This document shows, one piece after another, positions 17,045 to 25,412 of a stretch of DNA of 64,000 nucleotides (positions are counted from its first letter, which is position 1; the number at the start of each line of letters is the position of its first letter). The DNA comes from Gp6-AA40 sp036407095 (GTDB taxonomy: Bacteria; Acidobacteriota; Vicinamibacteria; Vicinamibacterales; UBA2999). A program made the translations under genes and the position numbers. A model generated the notes under the pieces. That model was not told the DNA's origin. It searched no databases and saw only the letters and a list, made by a program, of their open reading frames with translations. Location of the stretch: assembly GCA_036407095.1 (NCBI GenBank), contig DASWZV010000066.1, forward strand, positions 1 through 64,000. Reading direction: 5' to 3'.

Positions 17045-18004
17045 TCAGAGCTGCCACCTCTCGCAGAGACGAAGGCCTTCGCCGAGCCAGTCGTAGGTGT
17101 GGTCCGAAGCGGGCGTCCACGCATCCGACCAGCCGAGATTTTGAACCGACAGATGAATCAGGCAGCAGTCGAGGGTCCTGAGGCAGTGCTCGCGCCGCGG
17201 CGTGTCGAGCGTGTACCTCGCCAGCTCGCGCACGTACGCGTCGGCCACGTCCGCTCGTTCGTCGTCGGTCCAGCGGCCGGCGAGCAGATACGCAAGGTCC
17301 ATGAGCGCCGGCCCGAATGAGGCCATCTCCCAGTGGATCGGTCGCACGTCGATCGCGTTTGCGCGGCGGACGATCAAGATGTTCGCCGGATAGAACTCGC
17401 CATGGAGGAATGACGTGCGTTCGTACAGAAGGCGGTCGACGACATGCCGATGCGTTGCCGCCAGTCGGCTCAGGTCGGCGCGCGAGCCGTGAAATCGCTC
17501 GGCCCGGTGCCTCCACGACTCGTAGAACGCACGGTCGTAGCGCAAGAGATGTACGGCGGCGCAACTGGTCGAGGCCTTCTCGACACTCACGCGTGCGTGC
17601 AGGCGCGCGAGCCACCGAGCCGCTTCGCGCCAGGGCCCGAGTCCCTCGCATTCCGACAGACGGATGCCAGCAGTCCGCTCGACCACGACATAGCGGACGC
17701 CGGTCGCGTCGACGAACGAGCCGAAGTAGCGGGCGCTGCCGACATCGACGCCCGCGAGAATCGATTCGTACGTCGCTCGCTCGCGCTGGTCGCTCCAGAG
17801 GAATGCCGGTTTCGTACGGTGTGCTTCGGACGATTTCGCCTCCCATTGCGCGGCCTTGGCCATGAGTTCAAGCGTGGCGCCGTCGTCGAGGCGAAGGTCG
17901 ACCTCGTTGACGAAGAAACTCGAGGCGTACAACGACGGACGGCACGACACGTCAGTGATCCGATCGCCGAAGTGCGACTCGAGGACCTGCTCGAGGCTTG
18001 TCAT
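17045..18004 (-). CDS. Aminoglycoside-phosphotransferase-fold protein with altered catalytic residues
   Basis: This 319-residue protein has the APH/choline-kinase fold, to judge by MAKAAQWEAKS (Lys 50), HGEFYPANIL (201-210) and IHWEMASFGPALMDLAYLL (223 onward). In active members the first block is HGDxxxxN and the second has a metal-binding Asp (DWE or DFE). Here the Asp residues are Glu 203 and His 224. It may be inactive, or use a variant mechanism, and resistance to aminoglycosides is not implied. GGGAG precedes the ATG. It is first in the leftward gene set, 150 bp ahead of the VWA gene, with a palindrome 18 bp upstream. Confidence 0.75.
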   Translation of the reverse strand: MTSLEQVLESHFGDRITDVSCRPSLYASSFFVNEVDLRLDDGATLELMAKAAQWEAKSSEAHRTKPAFLWSDQRERATYESILAGVDVGSARYFGSFVDATGVRYVVVERTAGIRLSECEGLGPWREAARWLARLHARVSVEKASTSCAAVHLLRYDRAFYESWRHRAERFHGSRADLSRLAATHRHVVDRLLYERTSFLHGEFYPANILIVRRANAIDVRPIHWEMASFGPALMDLAYLLAGRWTDDERADVADAYVRELARYTLDTPRREHCLRTLDCCLIHLSVQNLGWSDAWTPASDHTYDWLGEGLRLCERWQL

Positions 18005-18021
18005 GACGACGCTCCCACCTG

Positions 18022-18039
18022 ATCGAGCGGTCGCTCGAT
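18022..18039 (-). promoter_or_regulatory. Palindrome upstream of the APH-fold/PspA operon
   Basis: ATCGAGCG (18022-18029) and CGCTCGAT (18032-18039) form an 8-bp perfect inverted repeat with a GT spacer. It lies 18 bp before the ATG of the first gene of the leftward set, where a repressor would act. No regulator is encoded next to it, so the protein that binds is unknown. Confidence 0.45.
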
Positions 18040-18287
18040 TCGCGCCTGCACGGCGCGCTCACCTCACGCGTGCTGCGACTAGCTCAGCCGAATGTCGCCG
18101 TTATCGCGTCGACCCTGGGATGTCCTGCACTAGCGTTCGCAGATGCGTGATGCCTCGATGCAGGAGGCGTGTGTTGCGTCGCGACAGAAAGCAATTGACA
18201 GGCCACGATGCGATCACACGATCGAGTCGCGTGGAATGAATGACAAGTTTGTCAGCAGGTCAGCGTGATCGATCTCACCCCGTCTGA

Positions 18288-18301
18288 TTGATCGACATCA
18301 A
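18288..18301. promoter_or_regulatory. FNR/CRP-type palindrome in an intergenic gap
   Basis: TTGAT (18288-18292), CGAC, ATCAA (18297-18301) is an exact match to the FNR/Anr consensus half-sites and spacing. It stands about 284 bp from the nearest start codon (18004, leftward), which is far for direct activation. A match of this length can also occur by chance. Confidence 0.35.
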
Positions 18302-18538
18302 TCCTGCTGGAACGAGGGCGAAGTTGCATGCCGGAGGATCGATGCTGGTGATGGCGTGGTCGTCGTGTGTCTCAAGCGCATGCAAGGGGTGGAAGGTTTT
18401 TCCCGCACACGCACGCGACGCGCGCGGCGCGTGTGCGCCGCATGTGACTTCCTCGCAGGTCGCTCGTCTCTTAATGATCTCGTCAGGCTCGATCAGGTGT
18501 ATGTGATCGAGAGCATCGAGAAGCCCACCCCTGATTGG

Positions 18539-18970
18539 CTATTTGCTCTTCGCGTTCTTCGCCTTCCAGCGATCGAGCGCTTCCTGTCCGATGGTGCCGA
18601 CGTCGTTCGGCAACGTGAAGGTGCCGTCTGCCATCTGCACGAACTTCAGGACGGCGCCTTTGCGGCCGTCCTTGAGTGGACCTCCGATCACCTTGACCTT
18701 GTCGCCGCCCTTGTACGTGTCGATGGTGATGCCTCGAGGAACGAGCTGTGCGGCGGCTGCCGCCTCGAACGACCAGTCGGTCTTCGTGCCGTCGGCGTTG
18801 GTCACGGTGATGATGAGCCACGAGTGCGGGTTGAGGAGTTGCCACTGTTTGACCACGCCGTCGAGGGCGATCTCGGCCTCGGGTCGCATGTCGAACGTGT
18901 TGAACGAATGATGCGCGAACACGGGTGCGGCGACGAGAAGGATGGCCAACGCGATGAAGCCGTTTTTCAT
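18539..18970 (-). CDS. Small secreted DUF6152-like protein
   Basis: This 143-residue protein has a clear signal peptide ending VFA, with the predicted mature N-terminus HHSFNTFD. The body contains the family pattern seen in all four relatives in this window: HHSF, then GVVKQW, then NPHSWLIITV, then a beta-rich C-terminal part (GDKVKVIGGP). I match it to what I recall as DUF6152; function is unknown. It follows, after a REP-like hairpin, a secreted DLSGxW protein gene (19039-19953) in the same direction. A ribosome-binding site GGAGA precedes the ATG. Confidence 0.82.
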   Translation of the reverse strand: MKNGFIALAILLVAAPVFAHHSFNTFDMRPEAEIALDGVVKQWQLLNPHSWLIITVTNADGTKTDWSFEAAAAAQLVPRGITIDTYKGGDKVKVIGGPLKDGRKGAVLKFVQMADGTFTLPNDVGTIGQEALDRWKAKNAKSK

Positions 18971-18982
18971 GATGTGTCTCCT

Positions 18983-19031
18983 GGGCCGCCTGAAGGCGGC
19001 CCCTACGTACTACCGAAGGCGGCCCCTACGG
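18983..19031. repeat. REP-like hairpin with CTACGTA tail
   Basis: GGGCCGCC (18983-18990), loop TGAA, GGCGGCCC (18995-19002), then CTACGTAC. A second partial copy of the right half follows (GAAGGCGGCCCCTACGG at about 19015-19031). The same layout, a GC stem closed by GAA(A) and followed by CTACGT, is found at 43821-43848 and 55361-55386, so it is a small dispersed family. It lies in the gap between two co-directional genes. Confidence 0.7.
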
Positions 19032-19038
19032 ACGGCGT

Positions 19039-19953
19039 CTACTTCACGGGCGGACGCGTGACGTCGGTCTGCGGCTTCTTGTATCCCGGCTCGCCCGGAA
19101 GGATCGTGGTCGTCCGGCCGTCGTCGCCGCGCACGTCGTTGCTCGTGAGCGCGCAATCCCAGTAGCGAATCCTGACCTCATAGTTCGCCTTCTCGTACGA
19201 GGTCGCGACGTTCCACGGCGCGGTCAGGCCGACCCGGTCATACATCGTGGCCTGCACGACGATGCGATCGGGTCTGCCAGCGGTACCTTTGACGCGCTGC
19301 CAGACTTCGATGCCTTCGAGTTCAGCGCTGTTGTCGGGATAGCCGCGAAGATAATCAGCGGCGTTCACGCCCATCGTCCAGACCACGAGTTTGTCGCCAT
19401 CCCAGAAACCGATCGAGTCGCCGAGCCAGGTATGTCCTTCGGGTGTCGCGTGCGGTCGTCCGTCGGTGTACACGCGACGTGTTTCATTCATGAATACCTG
19501 CATCAACCACGCTTGAGTGGGGCTGAGCGCGAACTCCTTGTGATACGGCTCGACGAGCCATCTCGGATAGCCGGAGGGCTCGCAGTGCGTGAGGCGGTCG
19601 TAGTAGACCTCGCCGAGCTCACGCTCTTCTTTCTGTTTCTGCTCGTATCGCGCGCGGTACTCCGGTGAGAGCGGCGCATTCACGGGATGCTTCATACTCA
19701 TGTTCGTGATGCCCGACTCCCAGATGCCCGACCAGTCCGGCAGCGTCGTCACCGTGTGCTTTGTCCCGCCCTTGGCGCGATCGAGCAGGAACTTGTAGTG
19801 CTCGGCCGCCGATGAAAACTGTCTGGGCGGCGGCGCCACCGGTTCCGATTTCGTCGGTTGCAAACGGGATTGCGCGTTCGCTGATTGCACGCCGCTCGCC
19901 ATGAATGCGCACAGAATGGTGGCCACGATCGTGATCGCGTTAACGGGTTTCAT
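19039..19953 (-). CDS. Secreted protein of the DLSGxW/GDSIGxWDGD family
   Basis: This 304-residue protein has a signal peptide to about residue 28 (ending ANAQS). Family blocks shared with the proteins at 35327 and 43851 are LPDWSGIWESG (about residue 70), CEPSGYPRWLVEPYHKEF, a YTDGRPHA segment and GDSIGFWDGDKLVVWT. The enzymatic role, if any, is unknown; such proteins are common in Acidobacteriota and related soil bacteria. The start is ATG 19953 with GGGAGG upstream; reading further 5' is a shadow of the Clp-like gene. It precedes a DUF6152-like gene, the same pairing as in two other places in the window. Confidence 0.8.
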   Translation of the reverse strand: MKPVNAITIVATILCAFMASGVQSANAQSRLQPTKSEPVAPPPRQFSSAAEHYKFLLDRAKGGTKHTVTTLPDWSGIWESGITNMSMKHPVNAPLSPEYRARYEQKQKEERELGEVYYDRLTHCEPSGYPRWLVEPYHKEFALSPTQAWLMQVFMNETRRVYTDGRPHATPEGHTWLGDSIGFWDGDKLVVWTMGVNAADYLRGYPDNSAELEGIEVWQRVKGTAGRPDRIVVQATMYDRVGLTAPWNVATSYEKANYEVRIRYWDCALTSNDVRGDDGRTTTILPGEPGYKKPQTDVTRPPVK

Positions 19954-19995
19954 ACAGCCTCCCAGCGCGCGCCTAGAATAACCCACAGGCAGCCC

Positions 19996-22900
19996 ATGGA
20001 AGTTGTCGCGGAAATTGTCGCGTTCTTCGCCATCGCCGCCGGCATCTACTGGCTCGTACGTGTGAGTTTGGCGAGGAATCGGTCGTCCGGCGTGCCGTCG
20101 GCACCCGCGTCCGTGACACCGTCGCTTCGACTGCAGCAGTTGAACCACACCCTGACCGCGGTCGGTGACAGCAGTGCCCACCCTCGCGACCTGATGGACA
20201 ACGAGACGTTTCGCGAGGCGGTCGCGATTCTCGAGTCCGATCACGTCACGTTGACGCTCATCATCGACTATGCAGGCGGCGCGAGCTGGCCGCTGTCGGC
20301 GGCCGCATGTGCCGCGCTCTGTACGCGCGCCGATCGCGCTGAGGCCGCCGCTTCGGTGCTCACGATCTTCAGGCACCTCAGGCCGTGGCCGATGTTCTAC
20401 GCGCTGCGCTACTTCGACTCGCTCGATGAGCGTCCTCCAGTCGGTGCAGTCGTCCTCCATTGCCAGGAGTGGTGGGGAGAACATCCGATCATTCCCGGCC
20501 TGTTGGTCGAGCATTTCACCACGCGGAGCGAGCGTGGGGACGACCCGACCTTCGGCGATGACCTCGCGCGCGCCACCGCGTCAGATCTCGCGACGACCGA
20601 GGCCCTGCTGCAGCGGATCGATCATCCCTCCGCGCAGCAGTTGCTCGAGGCGATCAAGACGTTCCGCCTCACCACGCTCGATCGCGATTTTCTGCTGTCG
20701 TTCGGGCGCTTCGTCGAACGAGATCCAGATCGGATGCTGCTCGTCGAGCACGACGGACTGAAAGATCTGCTCGCGCATGCCGAGGTGTGCCTCCAGCAGG
20801 AGCCGCCGCGATCGCTCCTCGTGGTTGGCGAACCTCGAACCGGAAAGACCGCCTTCGTCTCGATGCTCGCACTGCGCGCCGAGGCCAGGGGATGGACGCT
20901 GTTCGAAGCGGGTGGCACTCACCTTCAAGCCGGGCAGGCGTACATTGGCGAGCTCGAAGAACGGCTGCGCCGTCTCTCGACCGAACTCGCCGCAGAAAAG
21001 CGCGTCCTCTGGCACGCACCGGATTTTCTGCAGCTCGCCACCAGCGGTACGCACGGAGGTCAGAGCGCCACGATTCTCGACCAGGTGCTGCCGGCAATTG
21101 CGACCGGCCGCATCGTTCTGCTCAGCGAGATCACACCAGCCGGGTTGAACAAGATTCTTCAGAAGCGACCCGCAGTGCGCACCGCGGTGGAGCTGATCCG
21201 GCTCAAACAACCGACCGACGCCGAGACGAACCAGCTTGCCGAGCAGGTCGCGGAGCGCCTCGCCAGGCACGTCGAGATCGGCGTGGACCGGCAGGCGATC
21301 GAAACCGCCGCGCATCTCGCCCGACACTACATGGGCACGGGCCAGATGCCCGGCGCGCTGCTCGATCTGCTGAAGCTCGCCGCGCAGCGCGCCGTTGCCC
21401 ACGACGCCTCGCGCCTGGAGCGCATCGAGGTCCTGGCGACGATGGCGCAGTTGACCGGGATGCCGCAGCAGGTGCTGGACGATCGCGAGCGCGTGGACCT
21501 CAAGGAGCTGCGCGCGTTCTTCAGCGCGCGTGTGATCGGCCAGGACGAAGCGGTCGAAGCGGTCGTCGATCGCATCGCGATGCTCAAGGCCGGGCTCACC
21601 GATCCGAGCAAGCCGGTCGCCGTGTTCCTGTTCGCCGGGCCTACGGGTACCGGCAAGACCGAGCTGGCCAAGACGCTGGCGCAGTTCCTCTTTGGCTCCG
21701 CCGATCGATTGATTCGGCTCGACATGAGCGAGTTCCAGACCGTCGAGTCGATTCGCAAGATCCTAGGCGAGTCCGAGAGCCAGGAAGATGCAAACGCGCT
21801 GACCGACCGTGTCCGCAAGCAGCCGTTCTCAGTGGTGCTCCTGGACGAGTTCGAGAAAGCGCACGCCAATGCGTGGGATCTCTTCCTGCAGGTCTTTGAC
21901 GATGGCCGTTTGACGGATGCGAGGGGCCACCCCGTGGATTTCCGTCACTGCATCATCATCCTGACGTCGAATCTCGGCAGCACGATCAAGGAGGACTCCG
22001 GACCTGGATTTCTTGCCACCGCCGCGGCCACGCTCTCGAAAGAGCACGTCATGAAGGCGATCAATCAAGGCTTCCGTCCGGAGTTCGTGAACCGGCTCGA
22101 TCGCATCATCGTGTTCAAGCCGCTCAGCCGCGAACACATGCGCAGCATCGTCTCGAAGGAGCTGTCGCAGGTGCTCGAACGCCGTGGTTTGCGGCATCGT
22201 GAGTGGGCGGTCGAGTGGGAGGCGTCGGCGCTCGATTTCCTGCTCGACAAGGGGTTCTCGCACGCGATGGGTGCACGTCCGCTGAAGCGTGCAATCGATC
22301 AGCATCTGGTCGCGCCGCTTGCGGCGACGCTCGTCGAGCGCCGGTTCCCGGAAGGGGATCAGTTTCTCTTCGTGCGCAGCGACGGCCGCGCGCTGCAGGT
22401 GGAATTCGTCGATCCCGATGCTCCGGCGGAGAGTCGGGCACGACTGGAAGCGGAGTCCGCAGCTGCGGCCGCATCGACGATCACGCTCGCACGCATGATG
22501 CTCCATCCCACCGGCGCGTCTGACGAACGCGAGGCGTTGGGTGCGGAACTGGAGCGCGTGGAGAGCCGGTTGTCGGACCCGCGATGGGGAGCTGTCAAGC
22601 GCGAGCTGGCCTCGCGCATGGAGCGGCCCGACTTCTGGAGCCAACCAGATCGGCCTGCTGTGCTTTCGCGCTTCGAAGTCATGGATCGCGTGAAAGCGGC
22701 TGCCGGTACCGCACGCGGTCTCGCCGGTCGTCTCGAACGATCCGCAAGCGCGTCGGGGCGCTATTCACGCGACCTGATCGCGCGTCTCGCGTCGCAGCTG
22801 TTTGTGGTCGACCATGGTATCGACGACGTGATGAGCGACGCGCCGGTCGAAGTCGTTCTGGCCGTACAGCCGGCACTCCAGGATCGGCCGACGAATCCGG

Positions 22901-23361
22901 AGGTCGCGACGCGGTGGTGCGAACGGCTCGTGGCCATGTACCGGAAGTGGGCGGGCCGCCGAGGGATGCACCTCTCCGAAGTCGCCGGTCACGGATCGCT
23001 TCCGCTGCTCGTGGTGTCCGGCTTCGGCGCGGCGCGTTTGCTGGACAACGAGATCGGCCTGCACATCCTCGACTACGAGCAGTCGGACGACTCCGGCCGC
23101 ACGATTGGCCGCGTGACGGTCACGCGGTCTCCTGCCGTCCTTCCCGAGTCGATCACCGAGCGGTACATCGTGCTGTCTGCAGAACTCGAGAAGGCGCCGG
23201 CAGCGACTACTATCGTCCGGCGATATCGCCTCGATTCGTCACCGCTCATTCGGGACTTCAAGCAGGGCTGGCGCACCGGCCGGGCTGATCTCGTCTTCGA
23301 TGGTCATTTCGACGTGATCGGCGAGATGGCGCCCGCCGGCGCCCAAGAACGTCGTCACTGA
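19996..23361 (+). CDS. Membrane-anchored Clp/Hsp100-like AAA+ protein with two ATPase modules
   Basis: This is a 1121-residue protein. The start at ATG 19996 gives an N-terminal transmembrane helix (EVVAEIVAFFAIAAGIYWLVRVSL). Module 1 has Walker A GEPRTGKTA near residue 278 and is degenerate in its later motifs. Module 2 is canonical Hsp100 D2: Walker A GPTGTGKTE near 548, Walker B SVVLLDEFEKAH near 613, sensor IILTSNLGS, and the ClpB-type C-terminal small domain (FLLDKGFSHAMGARPLKRAI). About 290 further residues extend beyond this with no recognised domain. Membrane anchoring and the C-terminal extension set it apart from ClpA, ClpB and ClpC. Substrates unknown. Confidence 0.85.
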   Translation: MEVVAEIVAFFAIAAGIYWLVRVSLARNRSSGVPSAPASVTPSLRLQQLNHTLTAVGDSSAHPRDLMDNETFREAVAILESDHVTLTLIIDYAGGASWPLSAAACAALCTRADRAEAAASVLTIFRHLRPWPMFYALRYFDSLDERPPVGAVVLHCQEWWGEHPIIPGLLVEHFTTRSERGDDPTFGDDLARATASDLATTEALLQRIDHPSAQQLLEAIKTFRLTTLDRDFLLSFGRFVERDPDRMLLVEHDGLKDLLAHAEVCLQQEPPRSLLVVGEPRTGKTAFVSMLALRAEARGWTLFEAGGTHLQAGQAYIGELEERLRRLSTELAAEKRVLWHAPDFLQLATSGTHGGQSATILDQVLPAIATGRIVLLSEITPAGLNKILQKRPAVRTAVELIRLKQPTDAETNQLAEQVAERLARHVEIGVDRQAIETAAHLARHYMGTGQMPGALLDLLKLAAQRAVAHDASRLERIEVLATMAQLTGMPQQVLDDRERVDLKELRAFFSARVIGQDEAVEAVVDRIAMLKAGLTDPSKPVAVFLFAGPTGTGKTELAKTLAQFLFGSADRLIRLDMSEFQTVESIRKILGESESQEDANALTDRVRKQPFSVVLLDEFEKAHANAWDLFLQVFDDGRLTDARGHPVDFRHCIIILTSNLGSTIKEDSGPGFLATAAATLSKEHVMKAINQGFRPEFVNRLDRIIVFKPLSREHMRSIVSKELSQVLERRGLRHREWAVEWEASALDFLLDKGFSHAMGARPLKRAIDQHLVAPLAATLVERRFPEGDQFLFVRSDGRALQVEFVDPDAPAESRARLEAESAAAAASTITLARMMLHPTGASDEREALGAELERVESRLSDPRWGAVKRELASRMERPDFWSQPDRPAVLSRFEVMDRVKAAAGTARGLAGRLERSASASGRYSRDLIARLASQLFVVDHGIDDVMSDAPVEVVLAVQPALQDRPTNPEVATRWCERLVAMYRKWAGRRGMHLSEVAGHGSLPLLVVSGFGAARLLDNEIGLHILDYEQSDDSGRTIGRVTVTRSPAVLPESITERYIVLSAELEKAPAATTIVRRYRLDSSPLIRDFKQGWRTGRADLVFDGHFDVIGEMAPAGAQERRH

Positions 23362-23444
23362 ACACACGTCGCAAAGGACTCCCTGTTCTTCAATTCCTCG
23401 CGACGATGTGGGATGCTGTGGGTCGGCGGGGGCCGGAGGTCGAC

Positions 23445-24890
23445 ATGTGGAAGACGCGAGCACGCGTTGCACTTTTCGTGACCCTGATTCCCGCGGGTGC
23501 GAGCGCCCAAGATGTCAAGACCGTGATCGAAGACGCGTCCCGCGTCATGGGCGTGACCGGCATGACTTCGATCACGTATGCGGGCGCGGCTGCGCAAGGC
23601 AACTTCGGCCAGAGTCGCGTCATCTCATTCGGGCTGCAATCGACCTCAATCCGCAACTACACGCGGACCATCGACTTCACGCAAGCGGCGTCGCACACGA
23701 CCGGTCTGGCCACGCCGCCGGCGCCCCGTGGCGGCGGGCCGCCTCCGCAGAGTACACCGTTCGATCAGGCGATCGCCCCGGGCAGTCCATGGGTGCAGCA
23801 GTACAGCATCTGGGTCACCCCGTGGGGATTTCTGAAGGGCGCTGCCGCGAGCAACAACGCCACCCTGCGCTCGAAGAAGATCGACGACGTCGCTTACAAG
23901 ATGGTGACGTGGAGCCCGACTCAGAAGGCGCCGTCGGGACAGGCATACAAGGTCATCGGGTACATCGGTCCGCTCAACACCGTCGATCGAGTCGAGACGT
24001 GGGTCGAGCATCCGATCTTCGGCGATATGCACGTGGAGATCGTCTACACGAACTATCAGGACTTCAACGGGATCAAAGCGCCGGGGATGATGAGGCAGAG
24101 GCAGGTCGGCATGGAGACGTTCGTCCAGCAGATTGCGTCGGCCAGCGCGAACCCTGGCAACCTCGCTCAATTGCTGGCGCCAGCGCCCGCGGCTGCGGGG
24201 CGGAGTGCAGGCGCGGGTCCTGCAGCGCCCGGGACCGCTGCTTCAGAAAAGCTTGCTGACGGGGTGTATCGCATCACGGGCGGTTACGTGTCTCTTGCCG
24301 TCGAGTTCAAAGACTACGTTGTCGTTCTCGAAGGGGGACAGAACGAGGCCCGCGGCCTCGCCGTGATTGCGGAAACCAAGCGTCTGTTTCCCTCCAAGCG
24401 CATCAAGTACGTCGTCAACACGCATCCGCACTTCGATCATGCCGGCGGGCTGCCGCCCTTCGTCGCCGAAGGGATCACCATCCTCGAGGACGACAACAGC
24501 AAGTTCTTCATGGAGGCGTCGCTCGGTTCGCCGCGGACGCTCGTCGGCGATGCCCTGGCGAAGTCGAAGAAGAAACCGAAGGTCGAGAGCGTGATCGACA
24601 AGATGGTCCTGCAGGATGAGATGCGCACGCTGGAACTCCATCATGTGAAGGATCTCGAGCACAGCGACGCGATGCTGATCGCCTATCTTCCGAAGGAGAA
24701 GATCCTCTTCACGGCCGATTTCAACATCCCGGCGCCGGGGCAGCCGGTCAGCCCATCGATTCCAACGCTCATCGCGAATATCGAGCGGCTGCACCTGGAT
24801 TTCGATCGCTACGTGACGGTGCACGCCCCCAATCCGGATCGACCGCTGACCCGTGCCGATCTGATGGCTCTTGTAAAGGGGACGAACTAG
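23445..24890 (+). CDS. Secreted metallo-beta-lactamase-fold hydrolase
   Basis: This is a 481-residue protein with a signal peptide (MWKTRARVALFVTLIPAGASAQ), an N-terminal region of about 230 residues rich in beta structure, and a C-terminal metallo-beta-lactamase domain. The metal motif NTHPHFDHAGG is near residues 324-334. The start is ATG 23445, chosen because GGAGG lies six bases upstream; an ATG at 23406 lacks this. Alternative roles include a lactonase or a sulfatase-like hydrolase, and it is not necessarily an antibiotic resistance enzyme. The following gene is a DUF6152-like protein. Confidence 0.83.
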   Translation: MWKTRARVALFVTLIPAGASAQDVKTVIEDASRVMGVTGMTSITYAGAAAQGNFGQSRVISFGLQSTSIRNYTRTIDFTQAASHTTGLATPPAPRGGGPPPQSTPFDQAIAPGSPWVQQYSIWVTPWGFLKGAAASNNATLRSKKIDDVAYKMVTWSPTQKAPSGQAYKVIGYIGPLNTVDRVETWVEHPIFGDMHVEIVYTNYQDFNGIKAPGMMRQRQVGMETFVQQIASASANPGNLAQLLAPAPAAAGRSAGAGPAAPGTAASEKLADGVYRITGGYVSLAVEFKDYVVVLEGGQNEARGLAVIAETKRLFPSKRIKYVVNTHPHFDHAGGLPPFVAEGITILEDDNSKFFMEASLGSPRTLVGDALAKSKKKPKVESVIDKMVLQDEMRTLELHHVKDLEHSDAMLIAYLPKEKILFTADFNIPAPGQPVSPSIPTLIANIERLHLDFDRYVTVHAPNPDRPLTRADLMALVKGTN

Positions 24891-24921
24891 AGCCGAAAGC
24901 CTGGAGCCGAAAGCCTATAAT
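24890..24921 (+). repeat. Tandem 14-bp repeat running into a TATAAT box
   Basis: GAGCCGAAAGCCTG (24890-24903) is followed by GAGCCGAAAGCCTA (24904-24917). The second unit overlaps a consensus -10 box TATAAT at 24916-24921, about 37 bp before the start codon of the DUF6152-like gene. The repeat straddles the stop codon of the upstream gene. Confidence 0.6.
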
Positions 24922-24957
24922 GTCGCTACGCCATGCGGGGTGGGCATGGAGGTCGGC

Positions 24958-25383
24958 ATGCGCACACAGCGGAACCGTGCGGTCACACGCGGCGCGTCGT
25001 GGTCGGTCGTCGCCTTGAGCGCGGCGCTGATCCTGTCGGCCCGCCTGCAGGGTCACCATTCGTTCGCGGACTACTACCTCGAAAAAGACACGATCGAAAT
25101 CGAGGGCGAGATCGTCGAGTTCCAGTACAAGAACCCACACTCGTGGATCCACGTGCAGGGACGCGACAACTTCGGCCGGGAAGGGATCTACTCCGCGGAG
25201 TGGGCGAGCGTGTCGCGGCTCGATCGCGACGGCATCACCAAGGACTTCTTCAAGATAGGCGATCGCGTGCGCATCTGGGCCTCACCCAATCGCAACCCGA
25301 ACGACAACCGCATCCGCCTGAAGAAGATCGAACGCCGCTCGGATCACTGGAAGTGGGGCGGGGATCGGATCGAAACCCGATAA
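24958..25383 (+). CDS. Small secreted DUF6152-like protein
   Basis: This 141-residue protein begins at ATG 24958, chosen because GGAGGT lies five bases upstream; a GTG at 24940 is in frame but weaker. The signal peptide is predicted to end at ARLQG, leaving HHSFADYYLEK as the mature N-terminus. NPHSWIHVQG and a GDRVRIWASP segment match the three other DUF6152-like proteins of the window. Its neighbour upstream is the metallo-beta-lactamase-fold gene rather than a DLSGxW gene. A large palindromic element begins 30 bp after its stop. Confidence 0.8.
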   Translation: MRTQRNRAVTRGASWSVVALSAALILSARLQGHHSFADYYLEKDTIEIEGEIVEFQYKNPHSWIHVQGRDNFGREGIYSAEWASVSRLDRDGITKDFFKIGDRVRIWASPNRNPNDNRIRLKKIERRSDHWKWGGDRIETR

Positions 25384-25412
25384 GGGCGTCATTCCCGATC
25401 TTTTTCGGCCGG

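Larger units (their letters stand above)
18005..18538. other. 534-bp region without a convincing gene
   Basis: No open frame here shows conserved sequence or good codon use. It contains three palindromes: ATCGAGCG/CGCTCGAT (18022-18039), TGACAA/TTGTCA (18241-18254) and an FNR-like TTGAT-CGAC-ATCAA (18288-18301). It is bounded by the APH-fold gene pointing left and the end of the DUF6152-like gene, so it may hold the promoter of the PspA operon. Confidence 0.6.

Noticed and set aside
13610..17320. 1236-residue open frame on the plus strand
   Set aside because: It runs antisense to SBP-OmpA, PspA, VWA and APH-fold genes, which all have recognisable motifs; long shadow frames are expected in high-GC DNA.
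17045..18004. Aminoglycoside resistance gene
   Set aside because: The fold matches but both catalytic Asp positions are changed and the context is a stress operon, so resistance is not supported.
18288..18506. 72-residue ORF in the gap at 18.3 kb
   Set aside because: No ribosome-binding site, no similarity to known families and poor composition.
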